A model generated the notes under the pieces. It was not told the DNA's origin. It saw only the letters and a list, made by a program, of their open reading frames with translations, and made no database searches. A DNA stretch of 64,000 bases, taken from assembly GCA_036365515.1 (NCBI GenBank), contig CM070874.1, positions 113,505,235-113,569,234 of the forward strand, in the 5' to 3' direction. This document shows positions 46,641 through 60,020 of the stretch, one piece after another. Origin of the DNA: Torymus aiolomorphi. Taxonomy: Eukaryota; Arthropoda; Insecta; Hymenoptera; Torymidae. The position numbers and the translations under genes were made by a program. The first letter of the stretch is position 1. Each line of letters opens with the position of its first letter.

Positions 46641-49600
46641 GTGAGAGTTTTATAGAGCGAGGAATTATTGTGCGGCATATCGAGGAATTTTATTAAAGTA
46701 GTAAATGGCAGTGAAAAAGAATGAATTGAGTTCACCGAGCAGAATTTTTCAGACCAGAATAAATATAGTATGCATGGTTATTATTAAAGAGTTTATAAAA
46801 ATCAGGTGCTTGATGGATAGCCACATACCTATGTCTACTTATATTAAAGAAGATGTGCAACTTCCAATTTAATTTTCATCCGTCGAATTGAATTTCCAAC
46901 TTTAATACGCGTCGCGATTTAAACATTTGGAAAGATTTTGTTCAATTGAAGTTTCTTTAATTGTAAGTTACGATTTCCTTTTTATGAAAAATAATTTTCA
47001 ATTGTCTTTCTCAATTTACACCCGATAAATAAAGAATTTAAAATAAAGAGCTCTTCGATACGATCTATTTTACGCCTGTGCACTGCAACATTTCGGTTGT
47101 GTGCGTCGTAATAAAGCATAAGTCATCCCTCATCGTTCTATCAAAACGGCAGCGAAGGGATGATTTTCAAAGAATTCGCGCACACGAGAGATATAGACGC
47201 CGCGCGAGAATGGAGTCGCGCTCTTTCGCCCATAGACTTCGTCGCTCCCTCGTGAATTTTCCGCTCGATTTCTTTTCCTTGAGCCTATTTTAGCACCCTT
47301 CAATGTTTACCATCTCTCTCTTTTCGCGCGCCGCTCCCATGCAGCAGTCGCCGGGAGGAGGAGGAAGAGGAAGAAAGAGAGAAAAAGGGGCAGAGAGATG
47401 GTAAATGACAGAAAAGAGGAGGACGGAGAGGGAATGCAATAAGAAGAATGGAGGCGAGAATAAAAGATGTAAAAGGAGTGCGGATGATAAGGACGGAGAT
47501 GGGCTATAAGAAATGTCGAGGAATTTGTTAAAGGAGTGTCGCAGTAATAATGAAGTCTTTCGCTCGACTGTCTTCGCCTCGTATATTTGCATGGTTTTTA
47601 AGAAAATGTTACGTTCATTCGCATTGTATTTCATTTCGAGTGAAATACACGTAAATGTGTGTAATATAAATTTTGTTCATAATAGAAAATTTTATTGTAT
47701 GAGAGAGAAACGTAGTACTAGTTTGTTATATAAACAATATTTTTATTATTTTTACTGTAAAAATACAATTTTACGGGTGATTCTACGACGTCAGTGTATT
47801 TTTCATTCAATAAAAAATATTATAAAATTATTTTGTAGAATCGAAATGCAACCGTCACGTGCATTTTCCTACCCACACAGACTTCTTTATATAACTCCCA
47901 ATCACTTGCCGCATTCACTTACACAAATCAAACCTAACAAATTCAATTTTCGCCGTCAAAAACTCTCGCGCGAATCCAATGAATCGAAAAACATATTACA
48001 ACGCACAATGAACCGAGTTTTCACACTCCTCCTACACCCAATGCACCTTCTCCCGAAGCCATTACATTTTCTCCCGACGGCGTATTATTACTTTGTGCTC
48101 ACGGCTGGATAGGGAGAGCCACGAGCAGCAGGGAAAATCCCGGAGTCACGTGGCAGTGTGGGTGTGTAGGTGTGTATATATACAGAGGGAGGGCCGATAT
48201 GCAGCAGACGTCTTTCCATTACGGCATTCCAATACTTATTGTGGCTGGCATGCGCGAAATTCATTCATTCACGCGGCCGTCCGTCTCTCCCTTTCACGCT
48301 CGCGCACGCGCGTAGTGGTGAGGGGGAGATGCCTCGTCGATGGGTTCATTAGGGACGCCATTTGTTAGTTCGCGAAGGAGGATGGGAAGAAAGTATAAGA
48401 ATTAGTTTAGTGTTTTCTAGGTTAGTTTTGAGGACTCTTTCTTCTAATATTTTGTGAAGTATTTTCTAAGATGTATCGAGGCATATTTTAAAGAGAACCT
48501 TTATTCAAAGGCATCAGTAGTATTTTCCAGTGAAAGTAATAAATGAATATAAGGTTTTACTTACAGCTGTATCTAATTCTTATGTAGAATACAACTTGGG
48601 TAACCAAAACTTTTTGAAATAATGTAATTTTGTTTCGTGCCAATATAGTCAGTAGCATATATATAAAACAAATAAAAAATAGCAAAAAATAAAAAAATAT
48701 TTCTCAATAACTTTAAATCTAAATTTATTTTTATATTGAAAAAAAAATTCTAATGATACCCAAAAGTTCGTTTACTGGACCGTGAAATACAAAATAAAAG
48801 CCTCCAATGACAAAGTCGAACCAGGCTTTTTGTGAAATTTACGCTTGACAAAATTTAAAAGTGAATTTACTGTGTTACACACACACAGTGTAATTAAAAG
48901 CCGAGTGAGAAGTTTTGTAAATTAAACTTAGAAATAGGTTTCTTTTCCATTTTCTCTCCCCACGCGTTTTTGTTAGGAACATACTTTAATTATAATCTTT
49001 CATATAGAACGTGACATTTTACAAAGAACATAAAAATGTCCGTTAAAATGCAAATGTCAGTGAATAAAACTAAAAATTATTTACCTCTAAAAGCGGCACT
49101 GCAGCTATAAAGGCAAACAAGTCCATTTACAGATCCCTACAGATTAATAAACGCAAATACCCATCCGATCTGAAATAAAACTCGCGATACACGCAACCTC
49201 CAAACAAGCGTCCCCGCTTTTCCCTTTAAAAACATTTCTATCAATTATCTCCTTTTTCCCTGTACTTCCGCTCACTTCCATCTGCATAACGAGCCGCTCT
49301 TCCTCCCCCTACATCTCCCTCGTCCTACACATCCGACGATCGCTCGCAATAAAAAGCTGTGCGCAAAAAGAAACGAACGGCCGGCGAGACGGGACGAAAA
49401 GCAAACTTTTTCTCGAACTCTCTCTCGCTTCGATAAAAAAAAGATCAGCGACGAAAGTGCCATTAGCATCGCTCACACGTATGTGTGTGTGTGTATGTGC
49501 AGGTGCAAGGGGTGATCGATCGCCGATACCTGGCGCGCCCCGATACGGTTATTAACGTGTGCGCGTGTGCGCGCCCGTAGCTCGTTTGTGTCTTCTCTCT

Positions 49601-49929
49601 TTCTCTACCTCGCGTGCGGCGGATGGAGGCTCCCGGGTATTATGATTTTTCGATACGCAAATTTATCATGCGGCGCCCGCACGGCTTTTTTCCGACGCCG
49701 ATGCCCCCTTCGGGCAATAAAAATTTGTCGTGTGTATATAGAAGAGGGAGAGAGATGGGTAGCGAGCTTTTTTTGGGTAGAGGGAAGATTGAGTAACGTG
49801 GGTGTATGGTAGAGATGTAGGGGCGAGCGAGTTTATGGATCCTGTGTAATTTTGACAGATAGATTTTTCAGGTATGTGTGTGTTTGTATGTATGTGTGCG
49901 TGCGTGCGTGCGTGCGTGCGTGAGTGTAT

Positions 49930-49999
<70 letters not shown>

Positions 50000-50550
50000 G
50001 TGCGTGATGTTTTGGGCAAGCGTAAAAAGAGAATATTAAATTGTGGAAAAGCTCGATAATATAAAAATAAAAGTACTCATTCTATGAATTTTTTGTTATT
50101 AACCAAGTGTATTTATCGATAGTTATGAGGCCGTTTACTTTGGGCTGAAATATTTATACTGATTTATATAAGTATATATAGTACCGCGTCAATATAAATT
50201 ATCGTGATTTTTCTACTTTTAGCCAATAAATTCATTTCAAAGCAATATTATAAAAATATCATAAGATTTACTGACAACATAAATAAGATAAACTTTTGCT
50301 CTAAATTTCTCTTTCCTATCTATCTAATCCTAATCTATACTGTGCCTCTAAAAGCGGCAGGTTATTTAATAGATATCTATATATATGAACATTTTTCTTG
50401 AAAAGACAATATTTCAGTATAAACTATATCTATAAATAATAATAGAAGACCTATAGGCATGGGATAAAAAAAACAACCTCAAAAAATATACTTTTATTAA
50501 TGACACGGTAGCGTAAATACTATATATAAAAGAAAATGAAATACTCCAAC
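46641..50550. other. Non-coding: three islands in AT-rich DNA, (GT)n tract
   Basis: Islands at about 47050-47560, 47850-48420 and 49140-50050. (GT)n spans about 49935-50001 with TGCG repeats just before it. The 199-codon frame at 47513-48112 is AT-rich, has no domain, and reads like a chance opening. Confidence 0.45.
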
Positions 50551-51489
50551 GCATATGGGAAAATCCATAATACAATACCTTTAACTATTGTGTAATACTT
50601 TTGTAAAATTTGTTATTGCTGCTATTAGCTTGGCTTGCGAAGCACATCAATGAGACAGGGTGCAAAATCTTTCATTTTTACGTAGAAAACCACCCTGGTG
50701 GAAATTGAAATCATTTTTTGAGCAGTAAATGGCTAGTTTGATCCAAAATGGCAAAAAATGGACTCCAGTTTTCTTCCATAAGTGTAACGATTTTTTTAAC
50801 CTATTTTTCACATTTATTGGCCGCAAAGATGGTCACAAATTTGTACTATCTATTAATTTGGCATTTTAATGCTAGTTAAAATAGCTAGTCGATGAAGTCA
50901 TTATAAATCTAGTATCAAGCGATTTATTATGGCGATGAGCAAGAGAGATAGAGTCACGTGTCAAAATAACGATTTTGGTTTATATCTTATAGAATAAAGC
51001 TGTAAATAGTAGAAAGACTACTAAATTTTGTTTATATCCCGGTAAACTATCTCTTAAGAGTATAAGTTTTAAAATATATGATTGAATTGTTATGAAATTT
51101 TTATGTAAAGATTTTCAGGTTAGGGTCATTCCATAAAATGGGAGAAATTGAAGAAAAAAAGCGTTACATAGCTGTCTAATAACTAGCCATTTCTAATGGC
51201 CAGTTTCTATTTTCCTTCCCATTTTTAATGGACTAATATCTACCAGGGCAGTACTATCATCTATTACAGTAAATCTATTACAGCGACTTTTTTAGACAGT
51301 TTTGTACATCCCCAGGCTGCGGTCTACGTGGCACACTAATATGGATGACAGGACTGGTTTTCTACGTAAAAATGAAAGATTTTGCACCCTGTCTTGTTTA
51401 TTTGCTTCGCAGGCCATGCCAATAGCAGCAATAACAAATTTTAAAAAAGTATTACATACTAGTTAAAGGTATTATGGATTTGCACATAT
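50551..51489. mobile_element. Foldback element with about 140-bp terminal inverted repeats
   Basis: The left arm (about 50551-50692) and the right arm (about 51345-51489) are inverted copies sharing long exact blocks such as TTTGTTATTGCTGCTATT, GACAGGGTGCAAAATC and TTCATTTTTACGTAGAAAAC. The middle holds AATGGCTAGTTT/AACTAGCCATT-type motifs, also inverted. No open frame of transposase size, so it is non-autonomous. Arms of this length suggest a relatively young insertion. Confidence 0.8.
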
Positions 51490-54400
51490 AAGGCTTCACG
51501 TTCATGTCTATATAATATAACTATATGTATGCGGGAAAATAAAGACATGAAATTATCTCTTGCGGCAATCCGATGAATGAATTATGCAGTCGGTTTAAAT
51601 AATATTTATTAACGAAAGTTCAAGGGATTACATATAATTTAGATAAGCTATGCTCAAAATCAAGATCAGTATAACAGTATAAATGCAAATCATATATAAA
51701 TTAATTCTAAAATTTATATAATCTCAGCTATATTTCGACGAGTTATTAAAAGACAAAATTATATTCACTGCCGAATTCAACCTTTAATTCAAATCTATTT
51801 AAAAAATACTCTATAAAAATTTATCCCGAATTCACACGTTATATACACTAACCAAACCCCTGTAACCCCTTTTTTCTCAATAAAACTCTAAAAAAATCCA
51901 CACCACGCTCAATAAAAATTTCCCATACCCCCATTTACACTCTCGCACACTACCATCCTACCGCTAAAAGCGCGTACCGTCCAAACACACACACACACAC
52001 ACATACACACACACAGCGACAAAAAAAAGAAAAAGAATCCAGCTAGACGAGCGCGACGCTAGAGCGGAAGCGAGGAGAGTACAAGGAAGGAGATAACGAG
52101 GACGCGAAAGAGCGCGCGGACGGCGCTTTTACACGCGGTATAGGTATATACATATATGCAGATACTCGCAAGGGGCGCAGCGTCCACGCGCCGGGGGATA
52201 ATTCTGTGTCCGATACGCTGTTGCTCAAGGCCGGACGGAGCGATACACAGGCGTAATACCGGATAAGCCGCAATAATGCCGAGAGGAGAGAGAGAGAGAG
52301 AGGGAGGGAGAGAGAAAGAGGGAGAGAGAGTAGTCGACGTGGAAATGCGAGAAGAGGATGGGGATGAGGTGGAGGAAAAATATTGGCGAGCGTGGTGGCC
52401 AACAGATGATGGTTTTTGAATGCTCAAGAATTATTAATTTGCGAAAAATTATGGTTAAGCTGCTTTAGTTTTGATTTTAGTCGTTACTTCGTAGATGGAT
52501 AAATTCATTTTATAAAGTTAATCTTTTGTAAAAATTCAGAGGAAAGTAATTATTAATCTAAACGTTTGAATAATAATCACTTTATGTACATATTTTACTA
52601 CTTTGAATATCTTCAAAGAGCTTGATACATTTTTGATTGAATTATATAGGTATATAGTAAAGGGATTTTCCAAAATTCATTACGTCCTCAAAATGGGCAC
52701 CCTTTGCATTTGAACTTTTTTTAAATCGACTTCATGGCAATTTTTATTAAATCTCGAACCTTTTAGGACAAGAATAAAGAAGATTACGCTTTTAACAATC
52801 CATGCGGTAAAAATTTAAATAACTTCATTTTTACCTGAAAAACCACTCAAAATTTAAATCTTGTTAAATGTTTCTAAATATTATATAATGTATTTTAAAC
52901 TCATCTACGTGTAACTATATAATAAAATTTTACTAAATATCTAATCCACGAATAATATACGTCCTTTTTTATTGCTAACATAATATTTTCTTTGTTCGAA
53001 ACTTTTTTACGGCGCCTCGAAAATTATTCTTAACGTCTAAATACCTCCTAATTACAATTACATTTAATTCTCAGAATCTTATTCAAACAGGCTCGTTGCA
53101 TATTCATGTCGAGGCGCCAGTTAAATATTATTTCAAGGCCTTTGGTGTACCCGGCGCAGAGCCAAAAGCGAGAGAAAGAAAAAGAACGCGAAAAAATGGA
53201 GATAGGAGTAAATTGGAAAAAGTGGCGAGAATTATAAAAAGCTTGGGAAGATTGTCAAAGAAGTCTTGTAATTTTTTTTTTAATATTTTTGTAACTGTAA
53301 AAATTATCATCATTACGAGACTTTGATACTTATTACAAGAATATTTAATGAGACTCAAAGGCAAATGTGCTTTTGGCTTTATGTATGACGTTATTAATTC
53401 AGCAAAGAGATGTTAAATTATTTTCGAAACTAGGTAAAAATATTCTTTATAAAATGATATTATACCTATTTTTAATGTTAATATTACTTCTTTTACGTGT
53501 TTCATAATTTCTATATAGCAATAAATAGATAATGAATCTGATATATTATAATATGAATAATAGTCCAATTTATGTTTACTAAATAACTAACTTGATGATA
53601 AAATATTACCTTTCCGTTTAACTATTATCACCCATTCAGCAGTTCAACTTTAAAATAATAAAATTCCCGTTACTTATTCTTTCAGATCCCCCCCACTCGC
53701 GAAACTTGACAACATCACCGCCCTTTCTCCTTTAAAAAATTAAAACTCTCGCGCTCGAAAGCCACATCGTCGCGCTCAAACAGCTGTACGTACTTATACG
53801 CTGCGAAGCTCGACCTTAAATCGCTCCACGCAGCGAAAAAATAAAAAACCACCGAACCACCTCGTCACAAAACAAAGCCCCCTGTGCACTGCAATTTTTC
53901 CCGCTCGCGTGCTCACGCATTCGCGCGTCTACTTGAGAGCTTTTTTCATCTCAACCGCGCGCGCGCGCAACGAGTCGCCGTCGTCCATCGGGCTTCTTCT
54001 CTCTCTCGGGATCAAGTCGAGGGGCGACGCGCGCTCGAAATGCTTAACGCGACAAAGAGGAGGACATCAAGCCGTGGCGGAGGAAAAACAATGAGCGAGG
54101 GGCGGAAGGGCAAACGGTAGGGAGAGAGAAAAATCCCCATGGGTAATTAGCGCGAAAGGCATTAAGAATACAGGAGGCAATTTCGCTGGTCATTTTTCAC
54201 GCTAATCTGCGGTCTTCCACGGGACGGGGGGTAGGGAGGAAGGGAGAGGAACCTGTGTCACCGTCGAGGACGACGAAGGAGACGAAGAAGAAGCTTCTTC
54301 GGGGCACGTGGGTGGGTCGGTGCGATGGGGTATAGTTGCTTTGGAATTATTATGTCAAAAGGTGTGTATGTGCGTGCGTCAGAAGTTCGGATGTGAACGG

Positions 54401-55660
54401 ATGGTCAGAGGTGGTGCGGGTTTATAAGGTCAGTGGGTTTTATCGCTGTCGTGTTGTTTGATTCACGATTTGATGCTTGAAATAGATATTATCGTGGAAG
54501 TTTGGTACAGCGGATCGTCTACTTTGAAACCTGATAATGATTGGAGAAGGTCAAAATTGAATTAAATTTTATTTGCAGTGTTCTGGGAACTGAAAAGTAA
54601 TTACACTATACTTTTACATGCATGATTTCACTTATAATATGTCAAAGTCAGAACTTTATCTTAATAGAAAATACAAAATCAATTATTTATAATACAAGCG
54701 ATATTCAAATGTGCTTCGCGTGTACTTTCAACTTATTTAAGTATTATTTTACTTTTAACTTGTTTAAGTATTTTTTCAAAGTTAGAACTTAATCATTTTT
54801 ATACTACTCTAAATGTAAAAGTTCCATTAAAAATTCAAACATTAAATTCCAAACAGTAAATTTCTCGCGCCTTCTTCTTATCGACCAATCAAAATCAAGC
54901 CTTTAGATGCTTCAACATGTCCGCTCATCACTTTTTTAAGAAGGGATAGTTTAAACATGCAGATGCACTCTGAAACGTTCCTAATATAGTTCTGTAACAC
55001 TTTCTTCAAAAAGCAGCAGCACTGAAAGCAACTACAATTTAAGCACAACACTGAACAAATCGATTGAAATTAGTATTTTTACGAGCAGCTGAAACACGTA
55101 CACCTTCTCACAATAAATTTCGCGCTAATTTCAACAAAGCCCGTATACAGTACACAATCAGTTCGGCGCTACGCTTTCTCTCTCTCACCCTCCAGAAGCG
55201 CGCTCGCGCACGTCTTGAGCCCGAACTTAATAAACGTTCGCTTTAATGGATCCGAAGTACGTATACACGCCCGCGTGTAATGCATTTATTTGCGCTCGCG
55301 CGCGCGCAACGAGCTGAATTCCATTTTATCTGCCCTTCTCTCCTTTCTTTTCTTTTTTTATTATTCCTTTTTCTTTTGTTTTTCGTTAAGCGAAATCCTC
55401 TCTCGAGACGCGCGTAATACCCACTCGCTGACGGCGCACGACGTGAGGGGGTGAGGGGATTGTGTATTGAGTTCGCCCGCTCGTGTATCACTCGAAACTA
55501 TAAAAATACTTTGCGCGCGGCGGCGAGAATTATATATGAGAAGCTTTTAGCGGACGGAAACGGCTGTGAAATCGACTAACGTATAATGAATACGCGGGCA
55601 AAGGGTACGTATGATGCGATTGTAATGGGTTTTGTTTGCACTGCTATGTAAATGATATTA
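51490..55660. other. Non-coding: three GC-rich islands in AT-rich DNA
   Basis: Islands at about 51830-52440, 53640-54450 and 54860-55660. By count, 51841-51960 has 43 C and 3 G, while 52321-52440 has 44 G and 10 C. 52441-53640 is AT-rich without recognised features. No coding signal. Confidence 0.5.
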
Positions 55661-55736
55661 CGAATGGATGTAATAACAGTGATTGTTATATGACGGTATT
55701 ATAACGTGTACAAATCGTAAATAAATACAATGAATA

Positions 55737-55775
<39 letters not shown>

Positions 55776-57344
55776 ATGCTCATTTTCCAGTCGAGCGCTG
55801 TAACAATAAAAAATCATTACGGAAATTAATTGTCCCTTTCGAAACGGTGCTACGAAAAGCAATCGAGACGAGAAAATTCCTCTCGAATTGGATTATCCAT
55901 TGCCCACTGCCATCTCCCACCCCCCTTTTCAATTAAAAATGAGTTTATCTTTTAGCGAACTTGATAGTGCAAAAAAGCAATTACCTCATTAAAAAATGAG
56001 TTGCCGTGAATTAACCGAGCCCCGATTTGAATTCCCCTCTCTCTCCCTCCCTTCTCCCACCGAAAATCGATCGTGTCCTATACAACTTTAACAAAAGTTT
56101 CATCAAAGGGGAGGGGGTAATTTAAGGGGTCGCTCTCTCTCTCACTCTCGCGCAACGCGATTATAGGTATATCGCTCGCGCAGCCTCTAATCGAATGGAG
56201 CGTATTTCAATTAAGCTCCGTCAATCACACGAGAGCGCGAGCGAGGGATTCAACTAAAAGGGAGAGAGAGAGATAGGAGGCGGAGCGCGCAACTATGCTC
56301 AAGGAGAGGAAGTGAGAGGGTAATGTGGCCGGCCCGGGTAATGTGCGCAGGCCATGCGTGGAATGTAGCGAAAATTGATGGGGAGCGAGCGGTGGGAGGT
56401 TGTGATTTTTCGGGAAATGCAGGGTTAAAGTGCGGTCGGTGAAGACGTGTGAAGAGGGAAGAGATGAAAGAGTTTGTGGATGGTAATGGAAATGGTAATT
56501 ATGTCAATTTCTAGTATTTTATGCATACACGGAGAGAAAAGATAATACTTAGGGTTAGGAATCGTGACTTGATATTCGAAACATGGAATGAAAACTATCA
56601 AAAACATCGTGATATTATTGGCGAATACGTAAAATCCAATTAATTATCGAAAGTTGAAATATCAGTGCAATATTAGTGTGCAAATTCAACTGAACATGCT
56701 AATAATGTCAATATAATTATGTCGACATAATTTTAAATTCGTATCTTAATTATTAGATCATCGGCAATTCTATATATGAAATTTATTGAAGGGGTGTATA
56801 TAATGTTAATAAAAAGCTTCTATTAGTTCTTATTTGATTATCCAATTGCTACTCTGTCCCATGAACCTTCTTAAGAACATATTTAGCACAATATTAGATA
56901 GTTATATAGGGCACAGAAATAAAAGTGCTGAATATATTCATACAAATTTAATTAGATTTTATTCATTTTATTCATTATAGTTTTCTTAATTTTCAAGTAC
57001 CATCCAGTGAAGTATGTGTACATAAAGAACTTTAAAAACATCGCAATATAGTTATATGTTTTAATCTATTCTTTGTACCTATAGCAGTCCTTTTATCTAT
57101 GCCATTGCTTCATGCGTTATAGAAAGGGTTAAATTTTATCCTTATTCTTTCACTATCTTCTGTCCCTTTCTTCTTAAATAATAATCATTATTATCAAATT
57201 ATAATATTAATACGTAAAAATAATTAAACGCATTATAGTATGTATCAAAATAGAATTTTTAATTATGAAAATACTGAGATATAGTTATTAGAGAGAGAAT
57301 TTTACTGCAATTAAAGCGCTTAAATTACATTTTATAGCACTGTG
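55661..57344. other. Non-coding: island, (AT)n tract, partial repeat end
   Basis: (AT)n at about 55739-55771; GC-rich patch at 55840-56480. At 56529 TA is followed by CACGGAGAGAAAAGATAA, which resembles the end of the TIR element at 63306-63610; no partner end was found. 56600-57344 is AT-rich. Confidence 0.4.
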
Positions 57345-58140
57345 TGACCTAAATCCGCACTTAAGTCACGGCTAGCTGTGACTTAAGTAGCCCATTATTG
57401 TGGAATAATGAATTTGTGAAATAATGAATTTACTTAAGTCACAGGCACGTAATTAACGCCAATTATATCTACCAAAACTATTCAAAAATACGATTTTACA
57501 TATAAGAATGAACAGGAAAAGAAGTAAAACTTCGTTAATAGTTGACAAACCACAAAGAATAAATAAAAATGATGATAATAAGGCTTCTCTATATTATAGG
57601 TTAGTTTCATCTGCTATGGAATAGCAGACCGCGCGCTTTTTAAATATTCAATATTAAACTGCATGGATTTTAATTTTAAAAGTCTTTCTCTTTAATGATA
57701 TAACGTATACAAATCTTTCACTTTCATAAACTTCAACTTATTGTTAAAGATACAAATCAAATTGCCAAGAATCTAGTTTTATGATTTTTTATGTATATAT
57801 TCAATATTCTAGATTCAATAATAACCATATTCTATATCAGGTATTCTATTATTTAAATAACGTTTTATTAATTTTTTTCAGGGCGGGGGGGCTGCCCCCC
57901 CCCGCCCTACGCTTCTCCCACCCCACTTCCAAGTTCCAACTATCATTATAAATAAGCACAAATAAATAAAATAAGAATATGGCGGATTTATGTCACACGA
58001 GCTATAAAATAGTATACGATACGTGTGACTTAAGTGGCTTATTATTACACGGCGTTTAGCGCCCTCGCTGCGCTCGGGCGCCAACCTCACGCCGTGCAAT
58101 AATGGGCCACTTAAGTCACACGTATCGTAATATACTATTA
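57345..58140. repeat. Long version of the double-hairpin element, with a G/C hairpin inside
   Basis: The left end (AGCACTGTGTGACCTAAATC) matches 25606 onward. The right part (about 58005-58140) matches 25755-25895, including GCTATAAAATA, the arms around TGACTTAAGTGGC, the loop CTCGCTGCGCTCG and the end TATCGTAATATACTATT. Between them lie about 500 bp not present in the short copy. A compact hairpin at 57881-57907 (GGGCGGGGGGG, CTG, then CCCCCCCCCGCCC) stands in this insert. Confidence 0.6.
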
Positions 58141-60020
58141 ATTTCATATTTGTAATATTAACTTTGAAATTCTTTGTTTACTCATTACACAACTTCTTAA
58201 TATCATTTTATTATTCCATGAAAATTTACACAGGGCCTTGTGTAATGTAAAATTAACGTTTCATTTATTCAGTTACATTGCTGAATTCTCATATTGAAAT
58301 TTTAATTTACTTACAATCTCCTCTTTTACATTCAAATTATTCAAAAATATACTTCTACTATATAATTCACTTAATACTCCACTCGACACATCCCGTAACA
58401 CTACTAATTCTCCCTTTTCGTATCAAACGCCTCCCTTTTTATTAATTTTTCCGCACTCTGCCCCATTCAATTCTCCCATGACAACGCAAAACCTCGCCAT
58501 TTTTTCCTCATAATTTCCCCCTTAATCTCCCACCCCATCCTCTTCGCATCTCTTTCGCTTTCTCTCTCCATTCGCACTCCCCCGCCCGCCAACAGCAGCA
58601 CGAGCAGCAGCAGCAGCAGATCGTCGTCCCGATCGGGCAGCTCACGCGCCGCGGATAATCCGGATTTGTAAGCGATCGGCGAGGCGGCTCTCGCGCCCGG
58701 CCGCGCACGAATAACACGAGCGGCTGCTTATCGACTTTTCGCGACGGAATGACTGAATTCGATAGCTGCCTGCCTATTCTATTACACGCAAGCGCACGAT
58801 GTGTGTGTGTGTGTATGTGTTCAGTGCTGTAACGCGCGCGCGTTTTCCCGGCAGTTGAGCACCGGCCGCAAAATAAGCTCTGTGTCTCTCTGGCTGGCTG
58901 GCTGGATGTGTGTTGTGTAGCTGCGCGTATGGGCTTCGGATGTTGTCGCAGTGCGCGTGTGCGAGATCGTTGGCCCGACGCGGTGATCCGTTTCTTCCTA
59001 TCGTTGCCGTACAAGCGAATCGGGTAATTCCGATGTAGGTGGGATATGGTCGCCAGGCGAGTGTGTTTTGTACCTTTTCTGCGTGTGTTTGATTTTGAGC
59101 GGGTGAGGATTTTTTTTTTTCGCTGTCCGCGCGACTGAATTGATTCCGATAGTGTACCTTTTGGGGATTGGAAAAATGTTCGATTACCCAAAAGATATCT
59201 TTGTTGTTATCGGAAGTTTTTGGATTTTAGTTTTGATGGGGTGAAGATCATTTTTTTCTGTATAAGAACTGGCACTAGATAAATATTTCAAAATAAATAT
59301 TAAGGATGTTTTAAAATATTGTTACAACTACCGTAAAACAAATTGCTATGTGAATACTGTTTATTTTGTAAATTAAATTTCATCGAAGAATATCTGTTAT
59401 TTTTCATATAGTTCAAATCAATCAAATCGGAATTATTTGTAATAACTGATGTAATCACACATTTATAAGCGTATTTTATTGTACATCAATTAAATCATCG
59501 ATTCAATTCCATTTGAATTAAATACCATATGTGGTAACAATCTGACGATTACAACTATTTCAATGAAAAATCAACGAATATGTACATACATTTGTTCGCT
59601 ATAACTTTGTTCATTTTGTAATTTTTTTTCTTTTTTGTATTTATTATTTTTTGTTTTTCCATTGACGTTTGTATAATTTTATTTATTTTATGTGATCGAT
59701 GAATTTTTCTTTTAGTTTTTTCGTAATCTTATATTATTCTCCCTACATGACTTTTATATGTTCATGCCAGACTATTCAGAACATGGAGCCCTTAGTCTCT
59801 TTTCTTAAATAAACACTAAACTTGATCAAAGTTTTTCACGCCTTAATCATGGATTTCTTAAAAACCTTTTCATAAACTGTTCACAAACGTTTAAAATCCT
59901 ACTAGATCTAATTCCTTCTCCAAAATTTCCTTGAAAAACGCGGTAAAGCTCCATACAACGATGAATACACAGACGTACCCTTTCATATAGTGCCATGATT
60001 CCTAAGTCAATCGTCGATAT
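58141..60020. other. Non-coding: strongly skewed GC-rich island, then AT-rich
   Basis: Island 58380-59240: by count 58381-58500 has 44 C and 9 G, while 59041-59160 has 36 G and 20 C. The 227-codon minus-strand frame covering it is rich in Arg, Thr, Ser and Cys and has no domain. 59240-60020 is AT-rich. Confidence 0.5.

Noticed and set aside
47513..48112. 199-codon plus-strand frame
   Set aside because: AT-rich, Phe/Tyr/Lys-rich chance opening with no recognisable domain; it crosses an island boundary with a change in composition.
58508..59191. 227-codon minus-strand frame
   Set aside because: CpG-rich island with biased base composition; no domain, no signal peptide, and low-complexity Arg/Thr/Cys content.
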